Source: Flavobacteriales bacterium UBA1694
GTDB taxonomy: Bacteria > Bacteroidota > Bacteroidia > Flavobacteriales > Weeksellaceae
Assembly: GCA_002319955.1 (NCBI GenBank)
Contig: DCJS01000029.1
Location: 25,637-89,636 of the forward strand
Direction of reading: 5' to 3'
DNA: 64,000 nt
Position 1 is the stretch's first letter. Each line of letters begins with the position of its first letter. This document shows, one piece after another, positions 1 through 8,787 of this stretch. The position numbers and the translations under genes are program-made. Under the pieces are notes generated by a model, which was not told where the DNA came from, did not search any database, and saw only the letters and a list, made by a program, of their open reading frames with translations.

Positions 1-1
1 A

Positions 2-538
2 CCACAAATCGTAGGAAACTTACTTGTGGACTTTGCGCGGCGTAAAGACCGGCTAGACTACCCTTTTGAAATCCAAAAAGGCATCACACTGCATTATGCT
101 ATTGACGCCTATACGGATGCGCATCCTAAATTCAAAGAAATCAAAGCTGTATTTAGACCTTTGACCGGGCATTATGCTGGGGTTTTCGCTGACATCGTTC
201 TCGATTATTTTATTCTCAACGATCCAACGCTTAAAACTACAGAGCAGTGGCAGTGTCACTGCGATGGCGTCTACGAGAGTCTCGAAACGTATTACGAGTG
301 GCTTCCACCACGCCTTAAAGCCTCGCTCCCGAGCATGCTACGGGACAATTGGCTCATGCAGTATCAGACTCTTGAGGGTATGCAGCGCGCTTTAGGCCAC
401 GTGGTTCGGCGGGCAAATTTTTTGGAAGATAAAACAGATGTCTTTAGTGTTCTAAAAACGAACTTAACGGAAATAGAAGCGCTCTACCAAGTGTTTTTTC
501 CAGACCTTAGAGCCTACTGCGAGTCGCTCAAGCCTTAG
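2..538 (+). CDS. Acyl carrier protein phosphodiesterase (AcpH-like), 5' end cut off
   Basis: AcpH-family HD-type phosphodiesterases remove the 4'-phosphopantetheine arm from holo-ACP in the cytoplasm. The reading frame is open from base 2 and begins inside the family's conserved N-terminal GN-x-x-x-D-F motif (GNLLVDFARR), so the true start lies upstream of the window. An internal GTG at 26 is unlikely to be the start because conserved residues precede it. Further family signs are the stretch with AIDAYTDAHP and the repeated His/Asp pattern (GHYAGVFADIVLDYF). The last codon is at 536-538. The next gene is convergent, 5 bases away. Family assignment is from recalled similarity and is fairly secure; activity is inferred. 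Confidence 0.75.
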   Translation, partial: PQIVGNLLVDFARRKDRLDYPFEIQKGITLHYAIDAYTDAHPKFKEIKAVFRPLTGHYAGVFADIVLDYFILNDPTLKTTEQWQCHCDGVYESLETYYEWLPPRLKASLPSMLRDNWLMQYQTLEGMQRALGHVVRRANFLEDKTDVFSVLKTNLTEIEALYQVFFPDLRAYCESLKP

Positions 539-543
539 CAAAA

Positions 544-1080
544 CTAAAATTCTCGGTAAAAATACCGCACGGGATAATTTAGACGGTGGCTTTGTCTTTT
601 TCCCTCTACTATTAGGTGGATTAAATTGATTTGGTCATCAAAAAGATTGTATAAAGCGCTTACGGCGACTTCCACTTTTTTAGGGGCTTGGATCGAGCTA
701 GATTCTAAATACACCACCACGGCCTCACTGTCTTCCTCAAAACCTAGAAAGTCAAGTTCTAAAAATTTTCCTTCCACGCGAAGGCGAAGGACCTCTTCAA
801 AATAAACTTTCAAGGCGGCGTTGAGCTCCTTCTTCATTGACTCATTTTGGAAATAAAGAATTTTTCCAGTCTTTTTGCGAAGGGCATTTTCAAGATCGTC
901 CAAAAAGAAACGACCCGTGATTTGAAAGCTCTGCGATTTAGCCGAGTAATTGAATTCCACACTTCCCACATGGTACGGATGAACAGCCACGAGTTCAGGC
1001 TCTGTACCAAAGCCAGCCTTAAGGAAAGTCGAAAAAAAGAGTAAAAAGCAAAATGCAATAGGCAGCCCAGTCAATTTCAT
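544..1080 (-). CDS. DUF6702 family exported protein
   Basis: This 178-residue protein starts with a clear signal peptide (charged MKLTG, then a hydrophobic stretch to about residue 22), so it is probably periplasmic or surface-bound. After cleavage it carries a conserved HPYHVGSVEFNY motif and, about 25 residues on, the pattern F-F-x-D-D-L-E-x-A-L. Both match the Bacteroidota-specific DUF6702 family of unknown function. It lies 67 bases downstream of the nepI-like gene on the same strand and could be cotranscribed with it, though no functional link is evident. No catalytic motif is visible. Confidence 0.7.
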   Translation of the reverse strand: MKLTGLPIAFCFLLFFSTFLKAGFGTEPELVAVHPYHVGSVEFNYSAKSQSFQITGRFFLDDLENALRKKTGKILYFQNESMKKELNAALKVYFEEVLRLRVEGKFLELDFLGFEEDSEAVVVYLESSSIQAPKKVEVAVSALYNLFDDQINLIHLIVEGKRQSHRLNYPVRYFYREF

Positions 1081-1147
1081 TCGACGAAATTAGGAATTTC
1101 TACTTCAATAATGAAAAAAAACGAAGGCGGTTCTACAAAAATGCCGC

Positions 1148-2353
1148 TTAGACTACGGGCGGTTTTAAGTTATTTCGAAACGCATAGAGCCCCACTATGG
1201 TGCCTAAAGCAGCGCAAACGCCGCTTAATAGAAAGACACTTTGCGCGTCTAGCGCATCAATAACTAGTCCTCCCCCTAAAGCGCCAAGGGTAATTGAGAG
1301 TTGAATAAGCCCTGTTTGAAGCCCCCCAGCACTCTCCGCCTGTTCTGGTATCGTGCGGGTAAGCCAGTGGGTCCAGCCCACTTGTACAATTCCAAAAACC
1401 ATCCCCCAAAAGGAGACTAAAACCGTGGTTGTGATTACTTGAGTGCCCCAGTTCATAAGACCTAAAACGCAGAGCCCCATGAATAAGGAGGCAAGCAGAA
1501 GGGTCTTATAGAGATTCCATTGCAGTAAGTACCTCGATAGACTTGCGCCTAAAAAGTTGGCGATTCCAAAACTAAGCAGCACCCACGTTAGGGAAGCGTC
1601 TTTGACGCCCGTCACATTTTCTAAGAAAGGTCTTAAATAGGAGAAAAACACGGCGTAGCTCATGAACATGAAAAACGTCGAGATCATGCCTTGTCGAATC
1701 ACAGGTCTTAATAATATTTTAAAAATTTCCGAAAGGCGTACGGTGCCTTGGGGAGCCATAGAAGGAAGAGTCGCATATTGCCACACAAGAGAAATCACAC
1801 CGACAAGAGAGGCTATCAAAAATACATTTCTCCAACCAATGTGCATGCCTAGAAAACTTCCAAGCGGCGCGGCTAGTACAGTCGCAACCGATACGGCGCT
1901 AAATATAATAGAAAGGGCTTTGGGTACGTTTACCTTTGGAACGAGTCGCATCGCAGTGGCTGCCATCATGCTCCAGCATCCGCCAATCCCAATACCTAAA
2001 AGGACACGCCCGACGATTAGCACGCCAAAGTTTGGCGCTAGCCCCACGATAAGATTCGAAATAATGAGCAGTAAGCTAAAGCCCATTAATACCCAACGGC
2101 GGTCTAATGAGGCGGTGCAAAGTCCAATAAACAAACTAGAAACCATAGCGACAGCCGCCGTCACAGAAATTGCCATGCCCACAGTGCCTTCACTAACCGC
2201 CAATTCGTGGGCCATTGGGGTGAGCAGACTCGCTGGAAGGAACTCTGCAATGATCAGTCCTGCCACGCAAAGGGCAACCGACCAAACAGCGCCCCAATGG
2301 GGATGTTCCGGGTAATTCTGTCTTTGCTGCTTCTTGAGCTCCATAATAGTCAA
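1148..2353 (-). CDS. nepI: MFS efflux transporter, NepI-like (purine ribonucleoside exporter)
   Basis: A 401-residue major facilitator with about twelve hydrophobic segments. From memory it aligns over its whole length with Escherichia coli NepI, which exports inosine and guanosine: the N-terminal block (GLIIAEFLPASLLTPMA), the loop 2-3 region with DRR, a glycine-rich helix (LLGIGIGGCWSMMAATAMRLVP) and SVATVLAAPLGSFLG all correspond. The substrate is inferred from that similarity only. The start at 2353 gives MTIMELKK; a second Met three codons later is an alternative. The first gene downstream is the DUF6702 protein. The close match to a proteobacterial-type transporter hints at lateral transfer, but this cannot be tested here. 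Confidence 0.75.
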   Translation of the reverse strand: MTIMELKKQQRQNYPEHPHWGAVWSVALCVAGLIIAEFLPASLLTPMAHELAVSEGTVGMAISVTAAVAMVSSLFIGLCTASLDRRWVLMGFSLLLIISNLIVGLAPNFGVLIVGRVLLGIGIGGCWSMMAATAMRLVPKVNVPKALSIIFSAVSVATVLAAPLGSFLGMHIGWRNVFLIASLVGVISLVWQYATLPSMAPQGTVRLSEIFKILLRPVIRQGMISTFFMFMSYAVFFSYLRPFLENVTGVKDASLTWVLLSFGIANFLGASLSRYLLQWNLYKTLLLASLFMGLCVLGLMNWGTQVITTTVLVSFWGMVFGIVQVGWTHWLTRTIPEQAESAGGLQTGLIQLSITLGALGGGLVIDALDAQSVFLLSGVCAALGTIVGLYAFRNNLKPPVV

Positions 2354-2420
2354 ATTTTCTAGGCGGCAAAATTAATCATTTTCAACCACGCACGCCTCCA
2401 ATATCTAATGGCTTTTTCTA

Positions 2421-2451
2421 TTGACTTCATAGGTCATTTTTGCTATTTTTG
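2421..2451 (+). promoter_or_regulatory. Predicted promoter of the HupE/UreJ gene
   Basis: TTG at 2421-2423 and TATTTTTG at 2444-2451 are separated by 20 bases, fitting the Bacteroidota -33/-7 consensus TTG-N17-23-TAnnTTTG. Transcription would begin around 2456-2458, giving a leader of about 32 bases before the TTG start codon at 2490. Confidence 0.6.
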
Positions 2452-2489
2452 CGAGCTTAGCCTTATCATTCATAATAAAAAACGATTCA

Positions 2490-3065
2490 TTGGAAGACTT
2501 CATCCTTTATCTTAAACTCGGTTGGGAGCACATCATATCACTAGATGCCCTAGACCACCAACTCTTCGTGCTTGTCCTAATACTAGCCTATAGTCTTAAT
2601 GATTTTAAAAAAATCCTAATTCTCGTGACGGCCTTCACCATAGGACACTCTCTTACTTTAGCGCTAAGCGCATTAGATATCCTTCGTGTTCCATCAGATT
2701 GGGTCGAATTTTTAATTCCACTAACTATTGTTCTAACAGCTCTTGATAATCTTATACTTCGCAATCAGTCTAAGACCCTCATGCGCTTAAATTACTATTT
2801 GGCTTTGATTTTCGGGCTCATTCATGGAATGGGCTTTGCCAATACAATTCGAATGACCTTAGCGCAGGAACAGTCGCTTTTCATGCCCCTTTTAGGCTTC
2901 AATATTGGACTCGAGCTCGGGCAAATAGTTTTGGTGGCTCTATTTCTACTCTTAAGCTTTATCATGGTTCGCCTCGTAAAAATTCCTAAAAAAGAATGGA
3001 GTCTTTTCATTTCCTCTGGGGTGTTTTTTCTTGCCATGCAAATGACACTAGAACGCCTACCTTAA
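2490..3065 (+). CDS. HupE/UreJ family membrane protein
   Basis: A 191-residue integral membrane protein with about six hydrophobic segments. The N-terminal pattern (GWEHIISLDALDHQLFVLVL) with conserved His and Asp, and the later FTIGHSLTLALS and GLIHGMGFAN motifs, place it in the HupE/UreJ_2 group, whose members are linked to nickel or cobalt uptake or are uncharacterised; histidines within membrane helices are typical. The start is taken as TTG at 2490: no in-frame ATG precedes the conserved N-terminus and homologues begin at this position. It has its own promoter and no partner urease or hydrogenase genes nearby, so the transported metal, if any, is unknown. Confidence 0.75.
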   Translation: MEDFILYLKLGWEHIISLDALDHQLFVLVLILAYSLNDFKKILILVTAFTIGHSLTLALSALDILRVPSDWVEFLIPLTIVLTALDNLILRNQSKTLMRLNYYLALIFGLIHGMGFANTIRMTLAQEQSLFMPLLGFNIGLELGQIVLVALFLLLSFIMVRLVKIPKKEWSLFISSGVFFLAMQMTLERLP

Positions 3066-3244
3066 GCGAAGGTGAAATTTTTCAATACCGAAGAATGTAA
3101 AAAACTAGAATCTAAGTTTAAATCGACACGATTAAAGTAGGTTTAGCCCTAGGTTCAACTGTATTTAATTCACAGAAAACCGCTTACTTCAACCACTTAA
3201 TTTTTGATGATAAGGAGCCAAATCAAAGCCTCCACACTTATTTG

Positions 3245-3388
3245 GACCAGGATCTCTGAATTCACATCACTAAATACCTTTTATACCTAGACAGGATTTG
3301 AATAGGCTACGGCTTTTTTACTCCGAATGTTGCGAGTGATATTATAATTATCCATGAGCAATGCCAGAATGCGGGAATGGCCCAATAG
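3245..3388 (+). pseudogene. Decayed coding remnant, possibly of a membrane protein
   Basis: The 415 bases between the HupE gene and the barrel gene hold no intact ORF. From 3263 one frame reads HITKYLLYLDRI, a TGA at 3299-3301, then IGYGFFTPNVASDIIII and HEQC up to a TAG at 3386. The GYGFFTPNV phrase looks like real protein sequence and resembles a motif of Bacteroidota integral membrane proteins as I remember them. This is a reading of a short stretch with stops and no database support. The remaining bases to 3480 show nothing firm. Confidence 0.3.
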
Positions 3389-3495
3389 CAATAATTTTTT
3401 ACATTTGGGGATTGCTCTATTTTTGAATCTGTACCTCTTTTCAGCCATAATGATCATGTGGAATATTACCTCTTACTATTTTGAAACTAATAAAA

Positions 3496-5517
3496 ATGAA
3501 CCCTTTGGTTAAATCCTACAAACTATTACTTTTTTTTGTAGGCCTTATCAGTAGTGTAACTGTTGCACAAAATAAAGATTCTCTTGAGTCAAGGGCCATA
3601 GAAGAGGTCAAAATAATTAAAAATACGAACGTTGTCCTAAAGCAAAAGAACGATCGCTATATAGTCGATGTTATGGGGACAGACTTTCAGGTCCAAACGG
3701 ATTCTTGGGAAGCTCTAAGAACAATTCCGATTCTCAAAGTACAGGAGAATTCAGGGATCTCGGTATTTAATAAAAAAGTCCGAGTCGAAATCAACGGGGT
3801 TTTAATGCAAATTTCAGCTATTGAATTAGAGGATTATTTGAAAAGCATTAATCCCAAGGATATAAAAACCATTGAAATCATAAGCGTTCCTAACGCCTCG
3901 TATCCATCCGACGTCGAAGCCGTTATAAATATTGTCCTGTACTCTAGAATTGACAGCTATCGATTTGGCTTAAGCTCCAATACTGGTTTTCGAAAGAAGT
4001 TTTTCACAGCCCCTGGGCTTAACGGAGCGTTAAACTATAAAAAGTTCAGAGGCTATGTAAACTATGCCTACTCCTTTTCACAGCCCGTAACTAGCTCCGA
4101 TATTGCTTATGATATTGGAAATGGAAAAGTTAGTCTACGCTCTGAGAACGCTCGAAAGTATTTTTCACACACGATCATCTCTAACTTACAATGGGATCTT
4201 TCTGAAAAAAGTAAAGTGGTGCTTATCCAAGATCTAAGCCTTTCAGATAGCGACAACACCATTGATCAGCACAATACCGGGGAAAAATTAGAAATGGAAA
4301 CTACCCGCAAAACGCTACGATTCTCTCAGCTGTTTCATCACAATTTCAATGAGGAAAATAAAATCAAATTAGGCGCACAACAAATTCTGCCGGTCACTGA
4401 TTTTCAAAACGTTTCGCTTGATCAGCGTGTGGAGACAGAGACACCAATTTTTAATTATTTTATTGACTATACGAATTCGAATAAACTAGGAGAAACGCTT
4501 TTAGGTTTTAAAGCAACTTCGATTGAGTCCAATAATCTAAATTACAATAGTAATACACTTAATCTCTTTAATTACAACGAAAAAACCCTAGCATCCTACC
4601 TTAACCAGTCTGTACAATTGGGCGACAATCAAAATGTTTCGCTCGGGATCCGGTATGAATCCACGTTCACAGAGGCAGCAACCGAAACAGGAACACTAGT
4701 GGAGCGCAGGTTTGAAAATCTTCTTTATAACATTGCATATACTAATGTGAATCAAAAGAAGCAAACAGGAAATACCATTTACTTTAAAAAAGCAATTCAA
4801 AGACCTAATTACCGATATCTTAACCGATATACAGTAAATAATGATGTGATTGGGTTTATTGGCGATGAAGATATCAAGCCTACTAAATTCCACAGTGTGG
4901 GCTACGAGCAATTTATCAAACAACTATTTTTTACAACACAATTTGTCTACGCCCAAGATTTTCTATCCACATTCTACACATCGAATGGCAATGTGATTTT
5001 GAACACCTACAAGAATTTTAGTAACGCTTTTGTTGGCACCATAGGAGGAGGCTATAGAAAGGATGTGTTTAAATTTTGGAATTTAAACCTGTCCTCAGAT
5101 CTCACCTATTTCAAATTAAAAGATGAGGACTATACTACGATCTTACAAAAAAGCACTCCTAGGTTAATTCTAGATATAAACAATAAGCTAACTATCAATA
5201 AGTCTACTTGGGTCAATGTTAATTACGCCTATGTTTCAAATTACAATGACGGTTTGATTAAACACTATTCAACGGATAAACTAAATTTGATCCTAACAAA
5301 AAGATTCAAAAATTTCGACGCAATTCTGTATTACTATGATGTATTTAAAGGAATGGCCGAAAAGGAATTGGTCAATAATTCTCTACTGTATGTCAATTCT
5401 AACACCTATAAAGACAATCGGGTCCTTGGAGTTTCATTAAGGTGGAATTTGGTTTCCAAAAATTTTAAAAATCAAAAAACAGAGGAAATTAAAGACGAAA
5501 CAATTGACCGGCTCTAA
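3496..5517 (+). CDS. Outer-membrane beta-barrel protein, TonB-receptor-like plug and barrel
   Basis: A 673-residue predicted outer-membrane protein. A TTG at 3481 could extend it by five codons, but ATG 3496 gives a better signal peptide (MNPLVKSYKLLLFFVGLISS, cleavage near VAQ). Residues about 40-145 look like a TonB-dependent plug (VEINGV, IKTIEIISVPNASYPSDVEAV, VINIVLY). The rest alternates polar and aromatic residues as in OMP_b-brl_3 barrels. It lacks the N-terminal carboxypeptidase-regulatory domain and an obvious TonB box, and the C-terminus ends in a charged tail rather than an aromatic residue. It is visibly richer in A+T than its neighbours and sits between decayed remnants, suggesting acquisition. 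The substrate is unknown and no SusD-like partner is present. Confidence 0.75.
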   Translation: MNPLVKSYKLLLFFVGLISSVTVAQNKDSLESRAIEEVKIIKNTNVVLKQKNDRYIVDVMGTDFQVQTDSWEALRTIPILKVQENSGISVFNKKVRVEINGVLMQISAIELEDYLKSINPKDIKTIEIISVPNASYPSDVEAVINIVLYSRIDSYRFGLSSNTGFRKKFFTAPGLNGALNYKKFRGYVNYAYSFSQPVTSSDIAYDIGNGKVSLRSENARKYFSHTIISNLQWDLSEKSKVVLIQDLSLSDSDNTIDQHNTGEKLEMETTRKTLRFSQLFHHNFNEENKIKLGAQQILPVTDFQNVSLDQRVETETPIFNYFIDYTNSNKLGETLLGFKATSIESNNLNYNSNTLNLFNYNEKTLASYLNQSVQLGDNQNVSLGIRYESTFTEAATETGTLVERRFENLLYNIAYTNVNQKKQTGNTIYFKKAIQRPNYRYLNRYTVNNDVIGFIGDEDIKPTKFHSVGYEQFIKQLFFTTQFVYAQDFLSTFYTSNGNVILNTYKNFSNAFVGTIGGGYRKDVFKFWNLNLSSDLTYFKLKDEDYTTILQKSTPRLILDINNKLTINKSTWVNVNYAYVSNYNDGLIKHYSTDKLNLILTKRFKNFDAILYYYDVFKGMAEKELVNNSLLYVNSNTYKDNRVLGVSLRWNLVSKNFKNQKTEEIKDETIDRL

Positions 5518-5528
5518 GGTAAGTGTCT

Positions 5529-5752
5529 CTATTTATAGTTTTTAACTACATCTCTTATTTTTTCTTCATCTTGAGTCGCAAGGCTTTGGGTCGTCGTTGT
5601 TGAACTTACAGTGGTAAACATTTCTGTCTTTACATCGCTTTTTACGAACTTAAAACCTGAATCCCCTTCAATTTTGTGTTTTTAAATTTGTCAAACCATT
5701 GAAATTACTCGGTTTTTTTGCCAACTAAAACGATTTTAATAAAAAAATAAGT
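5529..5752 (-). pseudogene. Decayed 3' end of an unidentified gene
   Basis: Read on the minus strand, this interval encodes a protein-like sequence: TYFFIKIVLVGKKTE, one in-frame TAA, then FQWFDKFKNTKLKG, DSGFKFVKSDVKTEMFTTV and a Thr-rich run ending in EEKIRDVVKNYK before TAG at 5529-5531. Apart from the single internal stop it stays open for about 74 codons. The even mix of charged and hydrophobic residues suggests a former gene whose 5' end is lost. I do not recognise the family. A -7-like TAGTTTTG at 5752-5759 on the plus strand could serve the peptidase gene that follows. Confidence 0.4.
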
Positions 5753-5797
5753 AGTTTTGTGAATAGAATTCAATTTTAGACAATAGCCTTTACCCTT

Positions 5798-8170
5798 ATG
5801 AAACTGAAATTTTTATTTTTCGCATTGGTCTTCTGTGCATTTTTCAGTGCCCAAAATCACCAGAATAATCCTCAAAGTAACCACGGTAATAAATTTGAAC
5901 AGCTCGGCACTATTCTTCCCACGCCGAACGTGTACCGTAATGCTGCAGGAGCTCCAGGAACACAGTACTGGCAAAACCGCGCTGACTACGATATTACAGC
6001 CTATTTAGACGAAGATAAGCGCAATCTAAAAGCCTCTGAAAAAGTAACGTATTACAATAACTCCCCCGATGCCTTAGACTACCTATGGCTTCAACTTGAT
6101 GAAAACGAACATTCATCAGTTAATAATGCCGGCTACGATTTTTCATCCTCTCTTCCGAAACAAATCTCAAGCGATGCACTTGCAAAAAGTGAAATTCCGC
6201 AAAAGGATAACGGGTACGGAGTCAAATTAGAAAAAGTAGTCGATGCAAGTGGAAAACCACTGAGCTACACGGTGAACAAGACCATGATGCGTATTGATCT
6301 TCCCACTCCTTTAAAACCTGGAGAGAAAATCATCTTCCACATTGACTGGAACTACAACTTATCCGACCGTCTTTCCATGGGCGGACGTGGCGGTTATGAG
6401 CATTTCGAAGGCGATGGCAATGACCTTTATACGATCACGCAGTGGTTTCCAAGACTATGCGTCTACTCCGATTTTAAAGGCTGGCAGAATCAACAGTTCA
6501 CAGGTCGCGGCGAATTTGCCCTAGTCTTTGGTGATTACAAGGTGTCTATCAACGTGCCTGCAGACCATATGGTTGCGGCCACTGGTGAAGCGCAAAACTA
6601 TAAAGAAGTCCTTTCGCCAGCCCAGTATAGCCGTTATGAGAAAAGCCGAACCTCTAACGAGCCAATTGAAATTGTTACTTTAGACGAAGCTCGAAAAGCA
6701 GAAAAATCAAAAAGCAAGCAGAGAAAAACCTGGGTATTCAAGGCCGATAATGTTCGGGATTTTGCTTGGACCAGTTCACGTAAATTCATTTGGGATGCCA
6801 TGAACGTTCTGATTCCAGAGAACGGAAATAACGTTATGGCCATGAGTTTTTACCCGAAGGAAGCTTACGGACTTTACCGCAAGTTTTCAACCAAAGCGGT
6901 TGCACACACAATTAAAACGTATTCTGAATTCACGATTCCTTATCCTTATCCAGTGGCGCAGTCAATTGAGGCCGCTAACGGGATGGAATACCCAATGATT
7001 TGTTTCAACTTTGGCCGTACAGAGGCGGATGGGACCTATTCTGAGGGAACAAAAAACGGAATGATTGGCGTGATCATTCACGAAGTGGGTCACAACTTCT
7101 TTCCGATGATCATTAATTCAGACGAAAGACAATGGACTTGGATGGATGAAGGATTGAACACCTTTGTTGAGTACTTAACTGAGGAGCGTTGGGATCCCAA
7201 GTTCCCTTCACGAAGAGGCCCTGCGCATACGATTGTGGATTATATGAAGCTTCCAAAGGACCAATTAGAGCCTATTATGACCAATTCCGAGAACATCACG
7301 CATTTTGGCCCAAATGCCTACGCGAAGCCGGCTACAGGTCTGAATATTTTAAGAGAAACCATTATGGGGCGCGAACTCTTTGATCAAGCCTTTAAAACCT
7401 ACTCTAAACGTTGGGCATTTCGCCATCCGGAACCAGCCGACTTCTTCCGCTCTATGGAAGACGCTAGTGGAGAAGATTTAGATTGGTTTTGGAGAGGCTG
7501 GTTCTTTGGAACGGACCCGGTCGATATTTCCCTAGATAAAGTGACGCTCGCCACTCCAAATCTAGAGTATAGCCCAAAACCAATGACTAGAACTTATACG
7601 GTTGACAAGCCCCTTACAAATGACTTCGTGGACCTCTCGAAAAAACGGAATCAACAGGACCCTTCGATTGTGTTCTACACGGAAAAGGACAAAGAACTTC
7701 AAGATTTCTACTACCGCTATAGCCGAGGCCTGGAAAAAGTGGATACCGCAAAAACCCACTCAATCACGATGGACTACCAAGAAAAAGTTCCCGCAAGTGA
7801 AAAAGCAAACTTGAAAAACCTTTTGGCCTACCAACTTGAGTTTACAAATAAAGGCGGGTTAGTGATGCCCGTAATTCTGGAATTCACCTTCGAAGATGGC
7901 ACCACGCTACAAGATAAGCGCGCTGCTCAAATTTGGAGACACAACGAAAAAAAGATCACCCTCACCTACGTGTTTGACAAAAAGCTCAAGTCCATTCAGT
8001 TGGATCCAATGCAAGAAACTGCTGATATAGATGTGAGCAACAACTTATGGAGCGCAAACTCAAGCGATACTGCTAGCTCCTCATTTGAGGTTTTCAAAAG
8101 AAAACAAGGGGCCTCTGCAAGAGGTGCTTCTAGTGGACGACTTAATCCAATGCAAGCAAAAAAGAAGTAA
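5798..8170 (+). CDS. M1 family zinc metallopeptidase, secreted
   Basis: A 790-residue aminopeptidase-like protein with a signal peptide (MKLKFLFFALVFCAFFSAQ). The gluzincin zinc site is complete: HEVGH at residues 428-432 and the third ligand E451 in WMDEG, with 18 residues between. The upstream NGMEY phrase matches the substrate-binding GxMEN motif of M1 enzymes. The protein should trim peptides from their N-terminus in the periplasm or outside the cell. The C-terminal 100 residues are beta-rich and end in a basic KKK tail. Its length fits the Bacteroidota subfamily. A strong terminator follows at once, so it is probably a single-gene unit. Confidence 0.9.
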   Translation: MKLKFLFFALVFCAFFSAQNHQNNPQSNHGNKFEQLGTILPTPNVYRNAAGAPGTQYWQNRADYDITAYLDEDKRNLKASEKVTYYNNSPDALDYLWLQLDENEHSSVNNAGYDFSSSLPKQISSDALAKSEIPQKDNGYGVKLEKVVDASGKPLSYTVNKTMMRIDLPTPLKPGEKIIFHIDWNYNLSDRLSMGGRGGYEHFEGDGNDLYTITQWFPRLCVYSDFKGWQNQQFTGRGEFALVFGDYKVSINVPADHMVAATGEAQNYKEVLSPAQYSRYEKSRTSNEPIEIVTLDEARKAEKSKSKQRKTWVFKADNVRDFAWTSSRKFIWDAMNVLIPENGNNVMAMSFYPKEAYGLYRKFSTKAVAHTIKTYSEFTIPYPYPVAQSIEAANGMEYPMICFNFGRTEADGTYSEGTKNGMIGVIIHEVGHNFFPMIINSDERQWTWMDEGLNTFVEYLTEERWDPKFPSRRGPAHTIVDYMKLPKDQLEPIMTNSENITHFGPNAYAKPATGLNILRETIMGRELFDQAFKTYSKRWAFRHPEPADFFRSMEDASGEDLDWFWRGWFFGTDPVDISLDKVTLATPNLEYSPKPMTRTYTVDKPLTNDFVDLSKKRNQQDPSIVFYTEKDKELQDFYYRYSRGLEKVDTAKTHSITMDYQEKVPASEKANLKNLLAYQLEFTNKGGLVMPVILEFTFEDGTTLQDKRAAQIWRHNEKKITLTYVFDKKLKSIQLDPMQETADIDVSNNLWSANSSDTASSSFEVFKRKQGASARGASSGRLNPMQAKKK

Positions 8171-8188
8171 AAAAAGGATCGAATTTGT

Positions 8189-8214
8189 AAAGCCACTTCC
8201 AACGAAGTGGCTTT
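8189..8214 (+). terminator. Hairpin terminator after the M1 peptidase
   Basis: Perfect 11-bp stem (AAAGCCACTTC and its complement) with a 4-base loop, starting 19 bases after the stop codon; only a short, weak T-run (TTTGCTATTTT) follows. Confidence 0.75.
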
Positions 8215-8263
8215 GCTATTTTGGTGCCGCAACCACCCATTTGTGGGAAGTCATTTCAAATAA

Positions 8264-8371
8264 CCAACTCCTAAATCCAAGAAAATCTCTAAGAAAAAGT
8301 CTGCCAAATTTGCACCTACTGCCAAAGAATCTGCCAAATTAACCCCCAGCGCTTCAAATTTAGAGCCCTAG
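8264..8371 (+). other. Intergenic lysine/alanine/serine-rich open stretch before groES
   Basis: The 266-base gap between the M1 gene and groES contains, after the terminator, 35 open codons without a start that read as PTPKSKKISKKKSAK followed by FAPTAKESAKLTPSAS. A direct repeat TCTGCCAAATT occurs twice here. It is in the same frame as the M1 gene, whose product also ends in a basic tail, but several stops and the terminator lie between them. It may be a decayed tail of a basic nucleic-acid-binding protein, or chance. The rest of the gap should hold the groES promoter. Confidence 0.2.
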
Positions 8372-8436
8372 GTGAGATTGGCAAAGTTTTGGGGAATTGA
8401 AGTGAAAATAACAACAACTAATTAAAATATACAATT

Positions 8437-8715
8437 ATGTCAGTAAATTTCAAACCGCTTGCAGACCGCGTTCTAGTTGAACCTACCGCGGCAGAAACTA
8501 AAACGGCTTCCGGAATTATCATTCCAGACACGGCACAAGAGAAACCACAAGAAGGTACAGTGGTCGCAGTGGGCCCTGGAAAAAAGGACGAACCTACGAC
8601 TGTGAAAGTAGGAGACAAAGTGCTTTACGGAAAGTATTCAGGTTCTGAACTCAAATTGGAAGGAAAGGAATTCCTTATTGTTAAAGAATCCGATCTACTT
8701 GGAATTTTAGGATAA
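8437..8715 (+). CDS. groS: Co-chaperonin GroES
   Basis: A 92-residue protein with the complete GroES fold signature: FKPLADRVLVEP at the N-terminus, the mobile loop with SGIIIPDTAQEKPQ, and the C-terminal KEFLIVKESDLLGIL. It forms the heptameric lid of the GroEL folding chamber in the cytoplasm. It lies 72 bases upstream of groEL, the usual arrangement. No CIRCE inverted repeat is visible upstream, so heat-shock control, if present, does not use a recognisable HrcA site. Confidence 0.97.
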   Translation: MSVNFKPLADRVLVEPTAAETKTASGIIIPDTAQEKPQEGTVVAVGPGKKDEPTTVKVGDKVLYGKYSGSELKLEGKEFLIVKESDLLGILG

Positions 8716-8787
8716 TACTCTATCCCCTCAGTAATAGTAAATCAAAAAAGTCTAAACCAAAGACTTAATTAAAAAATTTAAATTAAA

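Noticed and set aside
1662..2315. Long open frame (217 codons) antisense to the nepI-like gene
   Set aside because: It lies wholly within nepI, has no family-like sequence and no promoter; the nepI frame has clear transporter motifs. It is a shadow frame.
8375..8395. Sigma-54-like TTGGCAAAGTTTTG before groES
   Set aside because: The -12 half lacks TTGC and the spacing fit is poor, so it was not listed as a promoter; the better match is upstream of the OmpA gene.
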